A stretch of DNA of 64,000 bases from Candidatus Woesearchaeota archaeon (GCA_020637495.1 JACJVV010000002.1:186001-250000); one strand, 5' to 3'. Positions 26,276 to 35,148 are shown, counted from the stretch's first letter. Translations and numbers: made by a program. Notes: generated by a model from the sequence alone, not told the origin.

Positions 26276-27376
26276 TTAGGGATTATCTTTCACGCATCTT
26301 ACGCTATGTTCTTCATCCTTCGAGCATTTTGCGACTATATCGATCTGTGTATCCTCAACAAAATGTATGCAGGTTGCAAATCCTTCTTCATCGCTTGGTT
26401 CATCAGTCCAGTACCATTTGCCGTAAGGTATTCCTGCAGTAGGATAAGTCCCATATGGTGGAAGGCATTGTTCACAGTCAAGCAAGCCGTCAAAATCACT
26501 TATCCCAGGTATCTTGAAACCATCCATCCCAGCGCAGAAATCAAAAGCAGTTCCTGGAAGGTCATCCCTATCAGCAAGATAAGCATCTTCATCTGAAACC
26601 CTTTCATATGAGCTATCATCAAAATCCCATTCCCAATGCGAGTTATCCCATGCGCCGCTCTGCTTCACTGCCCATGAACCCACACTCTCTTCTGTTGACC
26701 ATACCTTTCCAGTCTTGCTGTCAACATAACCACCGAAAACATCTGTGAATAGAGCATCAGCAGATTGCCCTTCACATCCAGGTATTCCAGAACATGGCAC
26801 AAACCTGAAGACATCATCTATTGAAGATCCCCCATTCTCAATTGCCCAAGCTCGTCTTCCTAGGTTATTATCTGGGAAGCTCTGCATCCTTTGCGTATAT
26901 GCCATTATCTTTGCAGTATAAGAGAATGGGAGTTTCTGACCTTTGATTTCAGTATAATAGTTGAGGACAGCAGTTGATATCTCATCACTGTCACCAACAA
27001 GATCTATGCCTTCACAGGTCACGGTGAATTTTTTTGTCATTCCTGATGCAAGATATATTCCTGAAGTGGTCTTACCTGCTCCATTGTTGCATTCTGTGAT
27101 ATTCAAGATAACATCCTTCATATCATTGCCTATCCCATTGCTTATCAGCAATGTGAATGTTGCAACATTTAGTCCATATGCGTCGAAGTAAGTCACCGAA
27201 TAATCAGGAACAAGTATGCCCTGAGCAAAATATACGCTTCTCGGGAAGAATGCAGCAGGCTTGAATATGCCTACATAAATAAGAGCAATCAATACAATTG
27301 CCACTGCAAGCAAGGCCCATCCATATGTGGTGATGAACTCAAAAGCAGCTTGTGACTTCCTTGATCTGATTTGCAT
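26276..27376 (-). CDS. Pilin-like surface protein with Lcl/DUF1566-like C-terminal domain
   Basis: Class III signal peptide SRKSQAAFEFITTYGWALLA then a hydrophobic helix, closely resembling the downstream neighbour. Residues about 45-165 form a beta-rich region similar to the neighbour's stalk. The C-terminal half (about 180-366) has TGKVWSTEES, FKIPGISDFDGLLD, KWYWTDEPSDEEG and a final VRCVKDNP with paired cysteines, the layout of Lcl C-terminal/DUF1566 domains that occur in adhesins. Extracellular disulfides are likely. Confidence 0.8.
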   Translation of the reverse strand: MQIRSRKSQAAFEFITTYGWALLAVAIVLIALIYVGIFKPAAFFPRSVYFAQGILVPDYSVTYFDAYGLNVATFTLLISNGIGNDMKDVILNITECNNGAGKTTSGIYLASGMTKKFTVTCEGIDLVGDSDEISTAVLNYYTEIKGQKLPFSYTAKIMAYTQRMQSFPDNNLGRRAWAIENGGSSIDDVFRFVPCSGIPGCEGQSADALFTDVFGGYVDSKTGKVWSTEESVGSWAVKQSGAWDNSHWEWDFDDSSYERVSDEDAYLADRDDLPGTAFDFCAGMDGFKIPGISDFDGLLDCEQCLPPYGTYPTAGIPYGKWYWTDEPSDEEGFATCIHFVEDTQIDIVAKCSKDEEHSVRCVKDNP

Positions 27377-27409
27377 AAGAAATATTCTGGTTGTGAGGAT
27401 ATATAAACA

Positions 27410-28498
27410 TTACTCCTCGATTCTCTTGATCGTGATACTACCATTCTCGACGCATAGTTCAACTTCTGTCTCATCGTCTATTCCAGACATCTTATGCGCT
27501 ATCTCAGGAAGGATCAATTTTGCTCCTCTTGCACTAAGATTGGTTATGATACATGCCTTCTTGTTATTCTCAGTATCTATGTCAAATAGAACATCTTTTG
27601 ACTTCTTCTTCTGCGAACCTTCAAGGACTTCTTTAGTCTTATCTGAGAGATAGGCTGCAATCTTATCAGCTACATCAATTTTTGTTGCCGCTTTTATCCC
27701 CTGCAGACCAGGTGATAGATTGACTTCAATGACTAATGGTCCTTTCAGTCTGCTGTCCAGGATATCCACACCGCAGATCTCAGCACCGACAGCTTTTGCA
27801 GTTTTCAAAGCTATCCTCTTGACCTCTTCAGTAGGGATGATTGCTTGCCCTACGCCTCCAGCATGGATATTTGCCCTCTTCTCATCCTTCTTTCCTATCC
27901 TCTTCATCGCAGCTACTATCTTGTTTCCTACGACAAAGACACGCAGATCAGTAGAATCAGTCTCAACAAACTCCTGGATAAGGAAAGGTTGCCTAAGTGT
28001 TGTAAGAGTATCAAGCATTGATGATGCAGATGCGAATGAGTCAGCAAACATGACTCCTTTTCCTTGTGTTCCAGAAGGTATCTTCATTATGATCGGATAG
28101 TTCATCTTCTCAAGTATCTGTTTTCCTGCTTCAGGACTTGATGCGATGTACGTAAGCGGAGTTGGAACTTGATTATGAAGAAGTTTGAGATGTGTCAATA
28201 TCTTATCATGCCCAACTGTATAAGAATCAGCCTCATATGGTACATAGACGCTCTTATTGTATGATTTTGTTACGTCTGTCAATGCTCTTAATGCCATAGC
28301 AAACTTGTATGAACCCTTTGCAAAGATGCAATCATAATGTTTTATAGGCTTTCCTTTGTATAATATGATAGGTTTATTTGAAATATCTACTTCGATACTT
28401 TTGATATCAAGATGATCCACTTCATCGAAGTATTTTTTCATTGCATCGTAAGTCCATTTTGAACTTACACTTCCCATACTTATTATTGCAGCGTTCAT
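27410..28498 (-). CDS. RimK-family ATP-grasp ligase with AbrB-like C-terminal domain
   Basis: ATP-dependent carboxylate-amine ligase; relatives add glutamate to ribosomal protein S6, LysW or cofactors. The ATP-grasp core has PIIMKIPSGTQGKGVMFAD, IQEFVETDSTDLRVFVVG and LVIEVNLSPGLQGI. The last 60 residues (GAKLILPEIAHKMSG, CVENGSITIKR) look like a swapped-hairpin AbrB fold, an unusual attachment. The start is ATG 28498 (362 residues): a TATA (CATATAAAACA) sits 25-30 bp upstream, while the longer frame would begin in the promoter. A RimB-like protease gene lies just upstream. Confidence 0.85.
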   Translation of the reverse strand: MNAAIISMGSVSSKWTYDAMKKYFDEVDHLDIKSIEVDISNKPIILYKGKPIKHYDCIFAKGSYKFAMALRALTDVTKSYNKSVYVPYEADSYTVGHDKILTHLKLLHNQVPTPLTYIASSPEAGKQILEKMNYPIIMKIPSGTQGKGVMFADSFASASSMLDTLTTLRQPFLIQEFVETDSTDLRVFVVGNKIVAAMKRIGKKDEKRANIHAGGVGQAIIPTEEVKRIALKTAKAVGAEICGVDILDSRLKGPLVIEVNLSPGLQGIKAATKIDVADKIAAYLSDKTKEVLEGSQKKKSKDVLFDIDTENNKKACIITNLSARGAKLILPEIAHKMSGIDDETEVELCVENGSITIKRIEE

Positions 28499-28576
28499 GT
28501 TATCATCCAACACAACTTGTTTTATATGTTTAGTTGTTTTAAGGAATACTATAGTGAAATATCATTTTCAGTGATC

Positions 28577-28933
28577 TTATTTCTTCTTCCTTGGGTTTAC
28601 CAGGAATTTTGTTTTCTTCAGGAGATTCTGTCCAATCAATGCCCTGTATTTAAGCCTGCTCCTATCAGCAAGAGTCACATCAACTCTATATTCCTCATTC
28701 TTCAGCTTAAAGATGCATCTTACTACAGGTCTTTCGCTTATCCCATTGGAATTCTTGACCTTCTTTGTCTTGGTGACAGGTCCAAGCTCAAGTTCAGCAG
28801 CAAGTTTCATATCGATTGAACTAATTACAGCTCCTGTATCGATCCTTGCTATTATAGTCTTTGAATGTCCATTGTTACCTATCAAGGTAACTTTTTCAGT
28901 CAGACCTATAATTTTTTCTTGTTTCATCTCCAT
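28577..28933 (-). CDS. RimB/retropepsin-like protease (ATP-dependent zinc protease family)
   Basis: A 118-residue single-domain aspartic-protease-like protein with DTGAVISSID near residue 32, ERPVVRCIFKL and a C-terminal ADRSRLKYRALIGQNLL. This is the family frequently paired with RimK; in bacteria RimB trims glutamate tails added by RimK. Here it lies 78 bp upstream of the ligase on the same strand, with its own TATA (GCTTATAAATGA) about 25 bp before the start. The pair therefore suggests reversible modification of a protein or cofactor. The zinc label in the family name is historical. Confidence 0.83.
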   Translation of the reverse strand: MEMKQEKIIGLTEKVTLIGNNGHSKTIIARIDTGAVISSIDMKLAAELELGPVTKTKKVKNSNGISERPVVRCIFKLKNEEYRVDVTLADRSRLKYRALIGQNLLKKTKFLVNPRKKK

Positions 28934-28985
28934 AGAAAATTCAAAACATGATCATTTATAAGCATTATTAAAAGACTCTAATTGA

Positions 28986-29921
28986 CTATCTCCTGCTTTT
29001 ATGTTTTTTAGTGAGTCTCTTATTGCGTCTATTAGCTCTATTTTTATTTTTTGTTTCTTTCATTACTATTGTCCTGTAAGGGAATGGTATCTCAATTCCT
29101 TCTCTGTCAAACCTCTGCTTAATTAACTTGTTCAGATCTGTCCCGATCCTGAAAGCAGCACTTGGATCTTTTGCCCATACCCATGCTCTCAGATTGACAG
29201 ATGAATCACCGAAACCGATTACTCTTACAGTGACTTTTTGTTTTCTCTGTTTCTTCTCTTCAGCAGTCCTATTATCATAGAATTCAGGATGATTGATTGC
29301 CTCTTCCTGCATTATCTTCATCGCCTTGTCGATATCAGAGTCATAGCTTATTCCAAATTCAACATATCGGCAGGTTTTCTGCTCTTCAATGTTGAAATTC
29401 TCAATCACTTCCTCACTTATTACAGAATTTGGGATTATATATCTTTTATTCTCAAAGTTCCTTATTACTGTATGTCTAAGTGTAATATCTTCAACAACAC
29501 CTATCTTATCAGAGAATTTTATTATATCGTCTACTCTGAAAGGCTTGTAGATAGCGATGAAAAGCCCGCTTATCAGGTTCGCTATTGCTTTCTGGGAAGC
29601 AAAACCTATAATGACTGCCAATACTCCTGCTCCAGCGAATAATGAGACAGAAAGATTCCTAAGGGCAGGTATAAGATAGATAGCAAATCCTATGCCGACA
29701 ACATAGATTATGACTGAGATGAACCTCTTCAATATGATATATTGTGTGTGATCAACATTGAGAAGATGTGAGCCTCTCTTCAGATTCCTGCTAAATGCTA
29801 TAGACAGGATCCTCTCAAGAGAGAAAGTCAGTGAAAGCACAAGCAATATCAGTATAACCTTTCCGCTTGAAGTGCTGAAGAGATAATCAGCAATGTGTGT
29901 TATGAAGGAGTTGATATCCAT
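28986..29921 (-). CDS. MscS-family mechanosensitive ion channel
   Basis: Channel that opens under membrane tension to release solutes. There are 311 residues with three transmembrane helices (about 15-35, 65-85, 92-115). The pore-lining TM3 is rich in Gly and Ala (SLFAGAGVLAVIIGFASQKAI), followed by the beta domain (FRVDDIIKF) and the C-terminal alpha-beta domain ending in a very basic tail. Length and order match MscS. A TATA-like AAATTTAAATAG lies 20-25 bp upstream. Confidence 0.92.
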   Translation of the reverse strand: MDINSFITHIADYLFSTSSGKVILILLVLSLTFSLERILSIAFSRNLKRGSHLLNVDHTQYIILKRFISVIIYVVGIGFAIYLIPALRNLSVSLFAGAGVLAVIIGFASQKAIANLISGLFIAIYKPFRVDDIIKFSDKIGVVEDITLRHTVIRNFENKRYIIPNSVISEEVIENFNIEEQKTCRYVEFGISYDSDIDKAMKIMQEEAINHPEFYDNRTAEEKKQRKQKVTVRVIGFGDSSVNLRAWVWAKDPSAAFRIGTDLNKLIKQRFDREGIEIPFPYRTIVMKETKNKNRANRRNKRLTKKHKSRR

Positions 29922-30038
29922 GATGCTATACAGGATGTTTTACTATTTAAATTTGTTGCTGACAAGTTAAGAATAAGCATTCTACAGTCATGAATTTTTA
30001 TGGGAAATTTGATAAACTCCTGCAAAAAATGTAACATA

Positions 30039-30512
30039 ATGGATGTACTCAAGAGAATCTATGATCATTTTCATGAAGTTGTAAGGGTTCACAAGTCTCC
30101 AAAAAGTATAGCATTCGGTTTCTGCCTTGGAACATTGATAGCAGTACTGCCAACTCCTGGGATAAGCATTTTGATTGGTGTTCTTCTAGTATTTCTTTTC
30201 AAGAATATAAACAAATTCACTTTATTCGGTGCTATGGCATTATGGAATCCATTCACTTTAGTGCCCGTGTATTATTACAGTTATGCTGTGGGTAATTTCA
30301 TTCTTGGTTCTTCACCTATACAAGAGTATAAGATAGTCATGCTTGACCAGGTATTCCACTATACTAAGAGATTTTTGTTAGGGAATGCAGTCATAGCAGT
30401 CATTATGGCTGGATTATCTTATATCATAGTCTTGAAGATCTCTGAGAGCATAATAATTGCTAAAGAGAAACACAAACCAAATAAAGATAAGAAGGAGAAA
30501 GTCAAGAAATAG
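30039..30512 (+). CDS. DUF2062 membrane protein
   Basis: A 157-residue membrane protein with the DUF2062 core: SPKSIAFGFCLGTLIAVLPT, then GALFxxNP-like ALWNPFTLVPVYYYSYAVG, and a final hydrophobic helix followed by a Lys-rich tail. Function is unknown; some relatives are fused to glycosyltransferases. ATG 30039 is preferred to 30000: a TATA-like AATTTTTATGGG begins near 29994, so 30000 would fall in the promoter. Confidence 0.8.
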   Translation: MDVLKRIYDHFHEVVRVHKSPKSIAFGFCLGTLIAVLPTPGISILIGVLLVFLFKNINKFTLFGAMALWNPFTLVPVYYYSYAVGNFILGSSPIQEYKIVMLDQVFHYTKRFLLGNAVIAVIMAGLSYIIVLKISESIIIAKEKHKPNKDKKEKVKK

Positions 30513-30728
30513 TTATCTCTTGAATTTATATTCATATATCTTCTTCTTTCCAGCAGGCTTTATGGTCCTGTCATTCATCCTAAAATAGATCTGTTTGCTT
30601 TCACGCAATTTTTTCAGGTTATTTGTGACGCTTCCAAGAGAGGCTTTCAATCCTTCAGCGATATCTCTTGCAGACATCCATTTTGTCTTGTTATTCTTCA
30701 AAAAATCATATACGTCTTGTTGCCCCAT
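30513..30728 (-). CDS. Small winged-helix DNA-binding protein
   Basis: A 71-residue protein comprising one wHTH: QDVYDFLKNNKTKWMSARDI, ASLGSVTNNLKKLRES (recognition helix) and a wing IYFRMN...KIYEYKFKR. The start is placed at ATG 30728, preceded by a GGTGA Shine-Dalgarno 5 nt away. A TATA (GTATTTATACG) lies about 45 bp upstream. It is a likely transcription regulator; target unknown. Confidence 0.77.
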   Translation of the reverse strand: MGQQDVYDFLKNNKTKWMSARDIAEGLKASLGSVTNNLKKLRESKQIYFRMNDRTIKPAGKKKIYEYKFKR

Positions 30729-30740
30729 TATACTCACCAA

Positions 30741-30992
30741 CTATTAGTTAAAACTTATCAATAACATCTGTCGTATAAATACTTTTCTAATGAGTATCCA
30801 AAGACACCCCTTATCATATTTATAAGTGGTATATCCATTTGACCTCTTTTTTATAAATATTTAGTATTGATTTATAGTAGTGAATAGTCACTCTATATTC
30901 CTTACTCATAAGACATTCATCATCAAAAACTATATAAATTTAGAAACTCACCATTTTCACTGTAATTATCTACAAAGAACGAAAAGGAGGAT
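30741..30992. promoter_or_regulatory. Intergenic region with several TATA-like elements
   Basis: Between the wHTH gene and the acidic gene lie TATA-like TCATATTTATAAG (about 30815-30828), TTTTTTATAAATATT (about 30848-30862) and ACTATATAAATTTA (30929-30942). The last fits the downstream gene with a leader of about 35 nt. No ORF of interest is seen. Confidence 0.4.
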
Positions 30993-30998
30993 ATGAAC

Positions 30999-31172
30999 AT
31001 GCAAGATTATGACGAATTCATGGATGAGGTGGATGATTCTGAGAATAATACCGAAGAGAATCGCGAAGAGCTTCTTGAAGAAGACGAGATCTCATCAAGA
31101 GAGGAAGCATTCTTGAAAGGCTATGAAGACGCTGCAGAAGGCGAGAATGAGGATTCCAAAGAAGAGGAATGA
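30999..31172 (+). CDS. Small, highly acidic protein (57 residues)
   Basis: ATG 30999 to TGA 31170-31172 encodes a protein that is nearly half Asp/Glu, beginning MQDYDEFMDEVDDSENN. The start was chosen over ATG 30993 because Shine-Dalgarno GGAGG (30986-30990) then sits 8 nt away, the spacing used elsewhere here. No fold or family is recognised. The next gene is also acidic, so the two may be related in use. Confidence 0.65.
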   Translation: MQDYDEFMDEVDDSENNTEENREELLEEDEISSREEAFLKGYEDAAEGENEDSKEEE

Positions 31173-31236
31173 TTTTTCTTATCTTTAAGTTGAGTTTATT
31201 AGCAGCTGATGCTATCTAGAATAAGAGGTGAATGTT

Positions 31237-31605
31237 TTGGAGAATGAGAATATGCAAGAAGATGATGTTGATCAGACAGTAGAGGAGCTTGCATCTGATA
31301 ATGAAGCAAGGATAGACGCCCTTGTTGCTCTTCTGACAAAGAAGAATGTCATAACAGATGCTGAATTCGAGGCCGCTTATGATGATCAGTTTGAGGATTC
31401 TGACAGTTCAGAGGCTTCAGGTGAGTCAGGCGATGAAGAGCAATCCGTAGAGGAATTAGCATCTGATAATGAGGCAAGGATCAATGCACTAGTGACTTTG
31501 CTTGTAAAGAAAGGTGTAATAACAGACGCTGAGTTTGACGCTTCGTATGATGATCAGTTCGAATCAGAAGATGGCCAGCAGACAATAGCATCATCAACAA
31601 ACTGA
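31237..31605 (+). CDS. Acidic protein made of two near-identical repeats
   Basis: A 122-residue protein with two units of about 45 residues. Each carries VEELASDNEARI, then ALV-LL-KK, then VITDAEF and YDDQFE, separated by a Ser/Glu linker. The units look like helical hairpins. I place the start at TTG 31237, 5 nt after Shine-Dalgarno GAGGTGA (31225-31231); a GTG at 31228 overlaps that site. The repeats differ at few positions, indicating recent duplication or strong constraint. Function unknown. Confidence 0.68.
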   Translation: MENENMQEDDVDQTVEELASDNEARIDALVALLTKKNVITDAEFEAAYDDQFEDSDSSEASGESGDEEQSVEELASDNEARINALVTLLVKKGVITDAEFDASYDDQFESEDGQQTIASSTN

Positions 31606-31706
31606 AATCTACTTAATTTTCTTTTCCATTGTATTGGTCAGGCAAATTCAATCAGTAATATTTATATAAGGGCTAGAAAACAAATGTCAATATCTAGGGT
31701 AATTAA

Positions 31707-32642
31707 ATGAGAGATGTAATAATAATCGGAGGCGGAATATCTGCCCATACTGCAGCAATCTACACAGCGAGAGCTCAATTGAAACCATTGGTTCTTGCGG
31801 GAGAGACTCCTGATCAATTGAGTTATACCACAGATGTTGAGAACTTTCCAGGTTTCCCTGAAGGGATAGCTGGACCTATGCTTGTGATGAATGCAAAGAA
31901 ACAAGCTCAACGTTTCGGAGCTGAATACAAGCAGGAAAGAGTGACCAACCTTGAGAGAAAAGGTGATGATTTCATAATCTCAACTCCAAAAGAGAAATAT
32001 GATGCAAAGACAGTGATAATCGCTACCGGCGCATCAGCACGCATGCTAGGTATCCCAGGAGAAGAGAAATTCTTCGGAAAAGGAGTATCCTCATGTGCAG
32101 TCTGCGACGCTGCTTTCTATCAGGACAAGACAGCAATAGTGATTGGTGGTGGAGACAGCGCAATGGAAGAAGCTTTGGCATTGTATAAATTCTGCAAGAA
32201 AGTGATCATTGTTCATAGACGTGACCAATTGAGAGCAAGTAAGATCATGCAGGATCGTGTGCTGAAGCTTTCAGATAAGATATCAGTCATGTGGGACACA
32301 TTACCTTTAGAAGTGATAGGGGATGAGGAAGGTAGGAAAGTTATCGGGCTCAAAGTAAAGAATGTCAAGACTGAAGAAGAGAAGATAGTCGATACAGATG
32401 GGGTCTTCCTGGCGATTGGTCACATCCCTAACACTGACGCCTTCAAGGATGTTGTCAAGACAGATGATCATGGTTACATAATAACTGATAAGGCTAATAC
32501 TAATCTTGCTGGAGTATATGCAGCAGGAGATGTACAGGATACGATATTCAAGCAGGCAATAACCTCTGCTGCAACTGGTTGCATGGCAGCTCTTCGTGCA
32601 GAGAAATACATAGAAGAGAAGAAAGCCAAAGGAGAATATTAA
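31707..32642 (+). CDS. trxB: Thioredoxin reductase
   Basis: FAD/NADPH flavoenzyme that reduces thioredoxin-like partners. The 311 residues contain FAD-binding GGGISAHTAAIY (7-18), the redox pair CAVC followed by DAAFY (about 131-134), NADPH site GGGDSAMEEA and FAD site YAAGDVQD. A TATA (ATATTTATATAAGG) near 31665 gives a short leader. With MsrAB this supports thiol-based oxidative repair. No thioredoxin gene lies alongside. Confidence 0.95.
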   Translation: MRDVIIIGGGISAHTAAIYTARAQLKPLVLAGETPDQLSYTTDVENFPGFPEGIAGPMLVMNAKKQAQRFGAEYKQERVTNLERKGDDFIISTPKEKYDAKTVIIATGASARMLGIPGEEKFFGKGVSSCAVCDAAFYQDKTAIVIGGGDSAMEEALALYKFCKKVIIVHRRDQLRASKIMQDRVLKLSDKISVMWDTLPLEVIGDEEGRKVIGLKVKNVKTEEEKIVDTDGVFLAIGHIPNTDAFKDVVKTDDHGYIITDKANTNLAGVYAAGDVQDTIFKQAITSAATGCMAALRAEKYIEEKKAKGEY

Positions 32643-32715
32643 GCATAAGCATATCATCTATAATAAGATAGTTGAGAATGCTTTGATGAGTAAAATATGG
32701 ATAGGAGTGAATAGA

Positions 32716-33474
32716 ATGTTATCTATGGAAAACTATAAAGAACAGAGAGTATGTATACTAGTTGACGTGCAGAACATGTATTATTCTGCAAAGAACTTAT
32801 ACAATTGCAAAGTAAATTTCAATGAGATTCTAAAGAATGGCCTTAAGGGAAGGAAATTCATAAGAGGGATATGCTACGCTATAAAGGCTGATGTCCATGA
32901 TGAGCATAATTTCCATGAAGCATTGAACAAGATAGGCTTTGAAGTGAAGACAAAAGAGCTTCTCGTATTCTACGGTGGGCATAAGAAAGGTGATTGGGAC
33001 ATAGGTATAGCTATGGACGCAGTCAGGGCAGCAGAGAAGGTCGATACCATAGTTGTTGTCTCAGGCGATGGAGATTTCAAAGAGCTTTATGAATATGTCC
33101 GAGGGAAAGGATGTAGGATTGAGGTCATGGCATTCGGCAAGACTGCTTCTTCGTCGATCAAAGATTATGTCGATGATTTCATTGATATGGATAAGAATAA
33201 GAAATACCTGATACCTTTGAAACCTATCCGCAAGGGCCATAATAAGCCAAATCATCCTCAGAAGAACCAGAATCAGGATGGTAGCATGAATAAGGCTGGC
33301 ACAGAGAACAGGTCTGAACAAAAAGAGGAGAAATCATCGACTGGTGCATCAAAACCTGCTGCTATTCTAGCAAAGCCAGAGAATAAACCAGATCATAAAC
33401 CAGTCAACAAACCATTGGTTCCTAAAGTGAATGTAACGACAAAGAGATCCATGCCATCACCAGCAAAAAAGTAG
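32716..33474 (+). CDS. NYN-domain (LabA/DUF88-like) putative RNase
   Basis: PIN-like nuclease fold. The acidic pocket residues are in ILVDVQNMYYSAKN, KGDWDIGIAMDAV and VVVSGDGDFKELYEY, as in NYN domains. The C-terminal 80 residues are a disordered Pro/Lys/Asn-rich tail that may bind RNA or partners. The start is taken at ATG 32716 (252 residues), 5 nt after GGAGTGA; an ATG at 32683 has no such site. Nuclease activity is inferred from the acidic residues. Confidence 0.85.
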   Translation: MLSMENYKEQRVCILVDVQNMYYSAKNLYNCKVNFNEILKNGLKGRKFIRGICYAIKADVHDEHNFHEALNKIGFEVKTKELLVFYGGHKKGDWDIGIAMDAVRAAEKVDTIVVVSGDGDFKELYEYVRGKGCRIEVMAFGKTASSSIKDYVDDFIDMDKNKKYLIPLKPIRKGHNKPNHPQKNQNQDGSMNKAGTENRSEQKEEKSSTGASKPAAILAKPENKPDHKPVNKPLVPKVNVTTKRSMPSPAKK

Positions 33475-33534
33475 ACCATAAAAATAATGGAAGGTAAAAT
33501 TGGGATATATCAAAAAGACTAGGTCACATGGAAA

Positions 33535-33783
33535 ATGAAAGAGATAAGCTTTTGTCCATATTGTAGTGCACCCTCTCATAAGCTATTGAACTATCATGAG
33601 GATATGGTGTTCTGTCGTGATTGTAACACTTTCTTCAGGCTCAATCTTGTTGAGCTGAAGTGCCCTAAATGTGAGCATACAAAGATAGAAGACAGTGATT
33701 TCCCAAGCCCAGATGGACAAGTTATTCTGCAATGTAAGCACTGCAAGAAGATGTTCACTGCAAAGGATCTGATAGAGAAATAG
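33535..33783 (+). CDS. Double zinc-ribbon protein
   Basis: An 82-residue protein built of two C2-C2 knuckle pairs: CPYC/CRDC (about 7-30) and CPKC/CKHC (about 43-69), each able to hold one zinc. No enzymatic domain is present. Fifty-nine bases separate it from the NYN gene and ten from the next small gene on the same strand, so the three may be one operon with a role around nucleic acid. Confidence 0.75.
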   Translation: MKEISFCPYCSAPSHKLLNYHEDMVFCRDCNTFFRLNLVELKCPKCEHTKIEDSDFPSPDGQVILQCKHCKKMFTAKDLIEK

Positions 33784-33793
33784 GCATGAGCAC

Positions 33794-33943
33794 ATGGGAT
33801 TCATTGACATATTAAGGAAGATAGGCATTCTCCGATTTGGTAAATCAGCATCAACCTATAAGGATTCTAAACAACGCCCGCTTGAATTCCAGCAATCAGA
33901 TGTCTATGATGAGAACAAGGATCTTATTGGAAAGAAGAAGTAG
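33794..33943 (+). CDS. Small protein (49 residues), unknown
   Basis: ATG 33794 to TAG 33941-33943. It starts MGFIDILRKIGILRFGKSAS, an amphipathic, basic segment that could associate with membrane, then a charged tail. Ten bases separate it from the zinc-ribbon stop, suggesting co-transcription; the ribosome binding site is weak. Confidence 0.45.
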   Translation: MGFIDILRKIGILRFGKSASTYKDSKQRPLEFQQSDVYDENKDLIGKKK

Positions 33944-34106
33944 TCTTCTATATAAATACTCCAGTGTATAGATTATCATATTTGTTCCAAAACATACGTA
34001 ACATAGTCCCTATATTTCTCCTTTTCATTCCAAAACATTTATATATGTCTTCTCTCTAATTTTTATATTCAACAGCAGAATTAAACTACTGTAAAAGGGT
34101 GTCATG

Positions 34107-34529
34107 ATGAAAAAACTACTTAAGAAATTCACAGGGATGTTTTCAAGTCCAGAGGACTATGAAGAAGTTGAGGAGAAAAGCGGTGCAGCTGAAGGCGATT
34201 ATGTTGAGATAGATTCTGACTCAATTAAGAAAGCGAAGAAGAAAGTTCTTGTGAAGACATATTTCTTGGATGATTTTGAGGATGTAAAAGGAATACTTGA
34301 TGATCTAAGGGAAGGCGAGACAATTGCTCTTGTTAATATCAAGCCTCTGAAGGAGAAGGACATAATAGAACTCAAGAGAGCAATAAATAAGCTTAAGAAG
34401 ACATGTGATGCTATTGAAGGCGAGATTGCAGGTTTTGGAGAAGATTATATCGTAGTTGTTCCAGGTTTTGCAAAGATCCACAGGAGCAAGCAGACTTCAG
34501 AAGTCAAAGAAGACGCAAAAGCACAATAA
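34107..34529 (+). CDS. sepF: SepF-like cell division protein
   Basis: Archaeal SepF anchors FtsZ to the membrane. Residues 1-12 form an amphipathic basic helix (KKLLKKFTGMFS), the membrane-targeting sequence. An acidic linker follows, then the SepF fold with KTYFLDDFEDVKGILDDL and the diagnostic GEIAGFGEDYIVVVP. The length of 140 is typical of archaea. The start at 34107 gives GGTG (34098-34101) a spacing of 5 nt; ATG 34104 is also possible. TATA (CATTTATATATG) lies near 34036, leaving a leader of about 40 nt. No ftsZ is nearby. Confidence 0.87.
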   Translation: MKKLLKKFTGMFSSPEDYEEVEEKSGAAEGDYVEIDSDSIKKAKKKVLVKTYFLDDFEDVKGILDDLREGETIALVNIKPLKEKDIIELKRAINKLKKTCDAIEGEIAGFGEDYIVVVPGFAKIHRSKQTSEVKEDAKAQ

Positions 34530-34539
34530 TTCAAAGTTT

Positions 34540-35148
34540 TTATTCTCTTAATTTTTCATTTCTCAATTCATTATGTTTGGCTCTGGCAATCTTCCAGTCA
34601 GCAGGCATATTCTCATATTTTCCAAGTACAATGTTCTCATATGCAGTATGCATCTGTCTTGCAACATCCTCATATGGCATCTTGCCAGTGATTGTTCCCA
34701 TTCCTGGAAAAGTTATTGTCTTGATTGTTTCGTTAGGAATATTATGATGATAAGCAGCTATTAATGCTGCTCTTGTAGCAAGATATACATTCACGCTTTC
34801 CTTTAATCTCATAGGCACTCTCATTGTAGGTGCACATATCATGTATGGTATTCCATAATAAAATGTTTCAATAACTAAGGCATTACCAACTGGGATTTCT
34901 CCGAAATAAAACCCTTTGATCTTCTCCTGGACCCTATTCTCAAGGTCGTTACCAAAGAAATCACACATTGCCTTATCTATCCCAGCATCCATAAGACCAA
35001 ATGAATTTGCAGATGTTACAACTGCATCTGTTTCTTGCTTGAATATATCTCCTTTTATTACCTCAACATTATCCTTTTCAAACTCTTTAGACCAGGCAGC
35101 ATACATCTCTTCATCCAAAGTGCATAATTTTATATTCAGCATAACCAT
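34540..35148 (-). CDS. Macro-domain protein
   Basis: Binds or hydrolyses ADP-ribose derivatives (ADP-ribose 1''-phosphate or ADP-ribosylated proteins) in characterised relatives. The 202 residues hold VEVIKGDIFKQETDAVVTSA followed by NSFGLMDAGIDKAM, with the acidic and Asn residues of the ligand pocket, and later TITFPGMGTITGKMP lining the phosphate loop. A TATA (AATTTATAATATC) lies about 22 bp upstream of the ATG. It joins other ADP-ribose enzymes in the window (50982, 53002, 60042). Confidence 0.82.
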   Translation of the reverse strand: MVMLNIKLCTLDEEMYAAWSKEFEKDNVEVIKGDIFKQETDAVVTSANSFGLMDAGIDKAMCDFFGNDLENRVQEKIKGFYFGEIPVGNALVIETFYYGIPYMICAPTMRVPMRLKESVNVYLATRAALIAAYHHNIPNETIKTITFPGMGTITGKMPYEDVARQMHTAYENIVLGKYENMPADWKIARAKHNELRNEKLRE

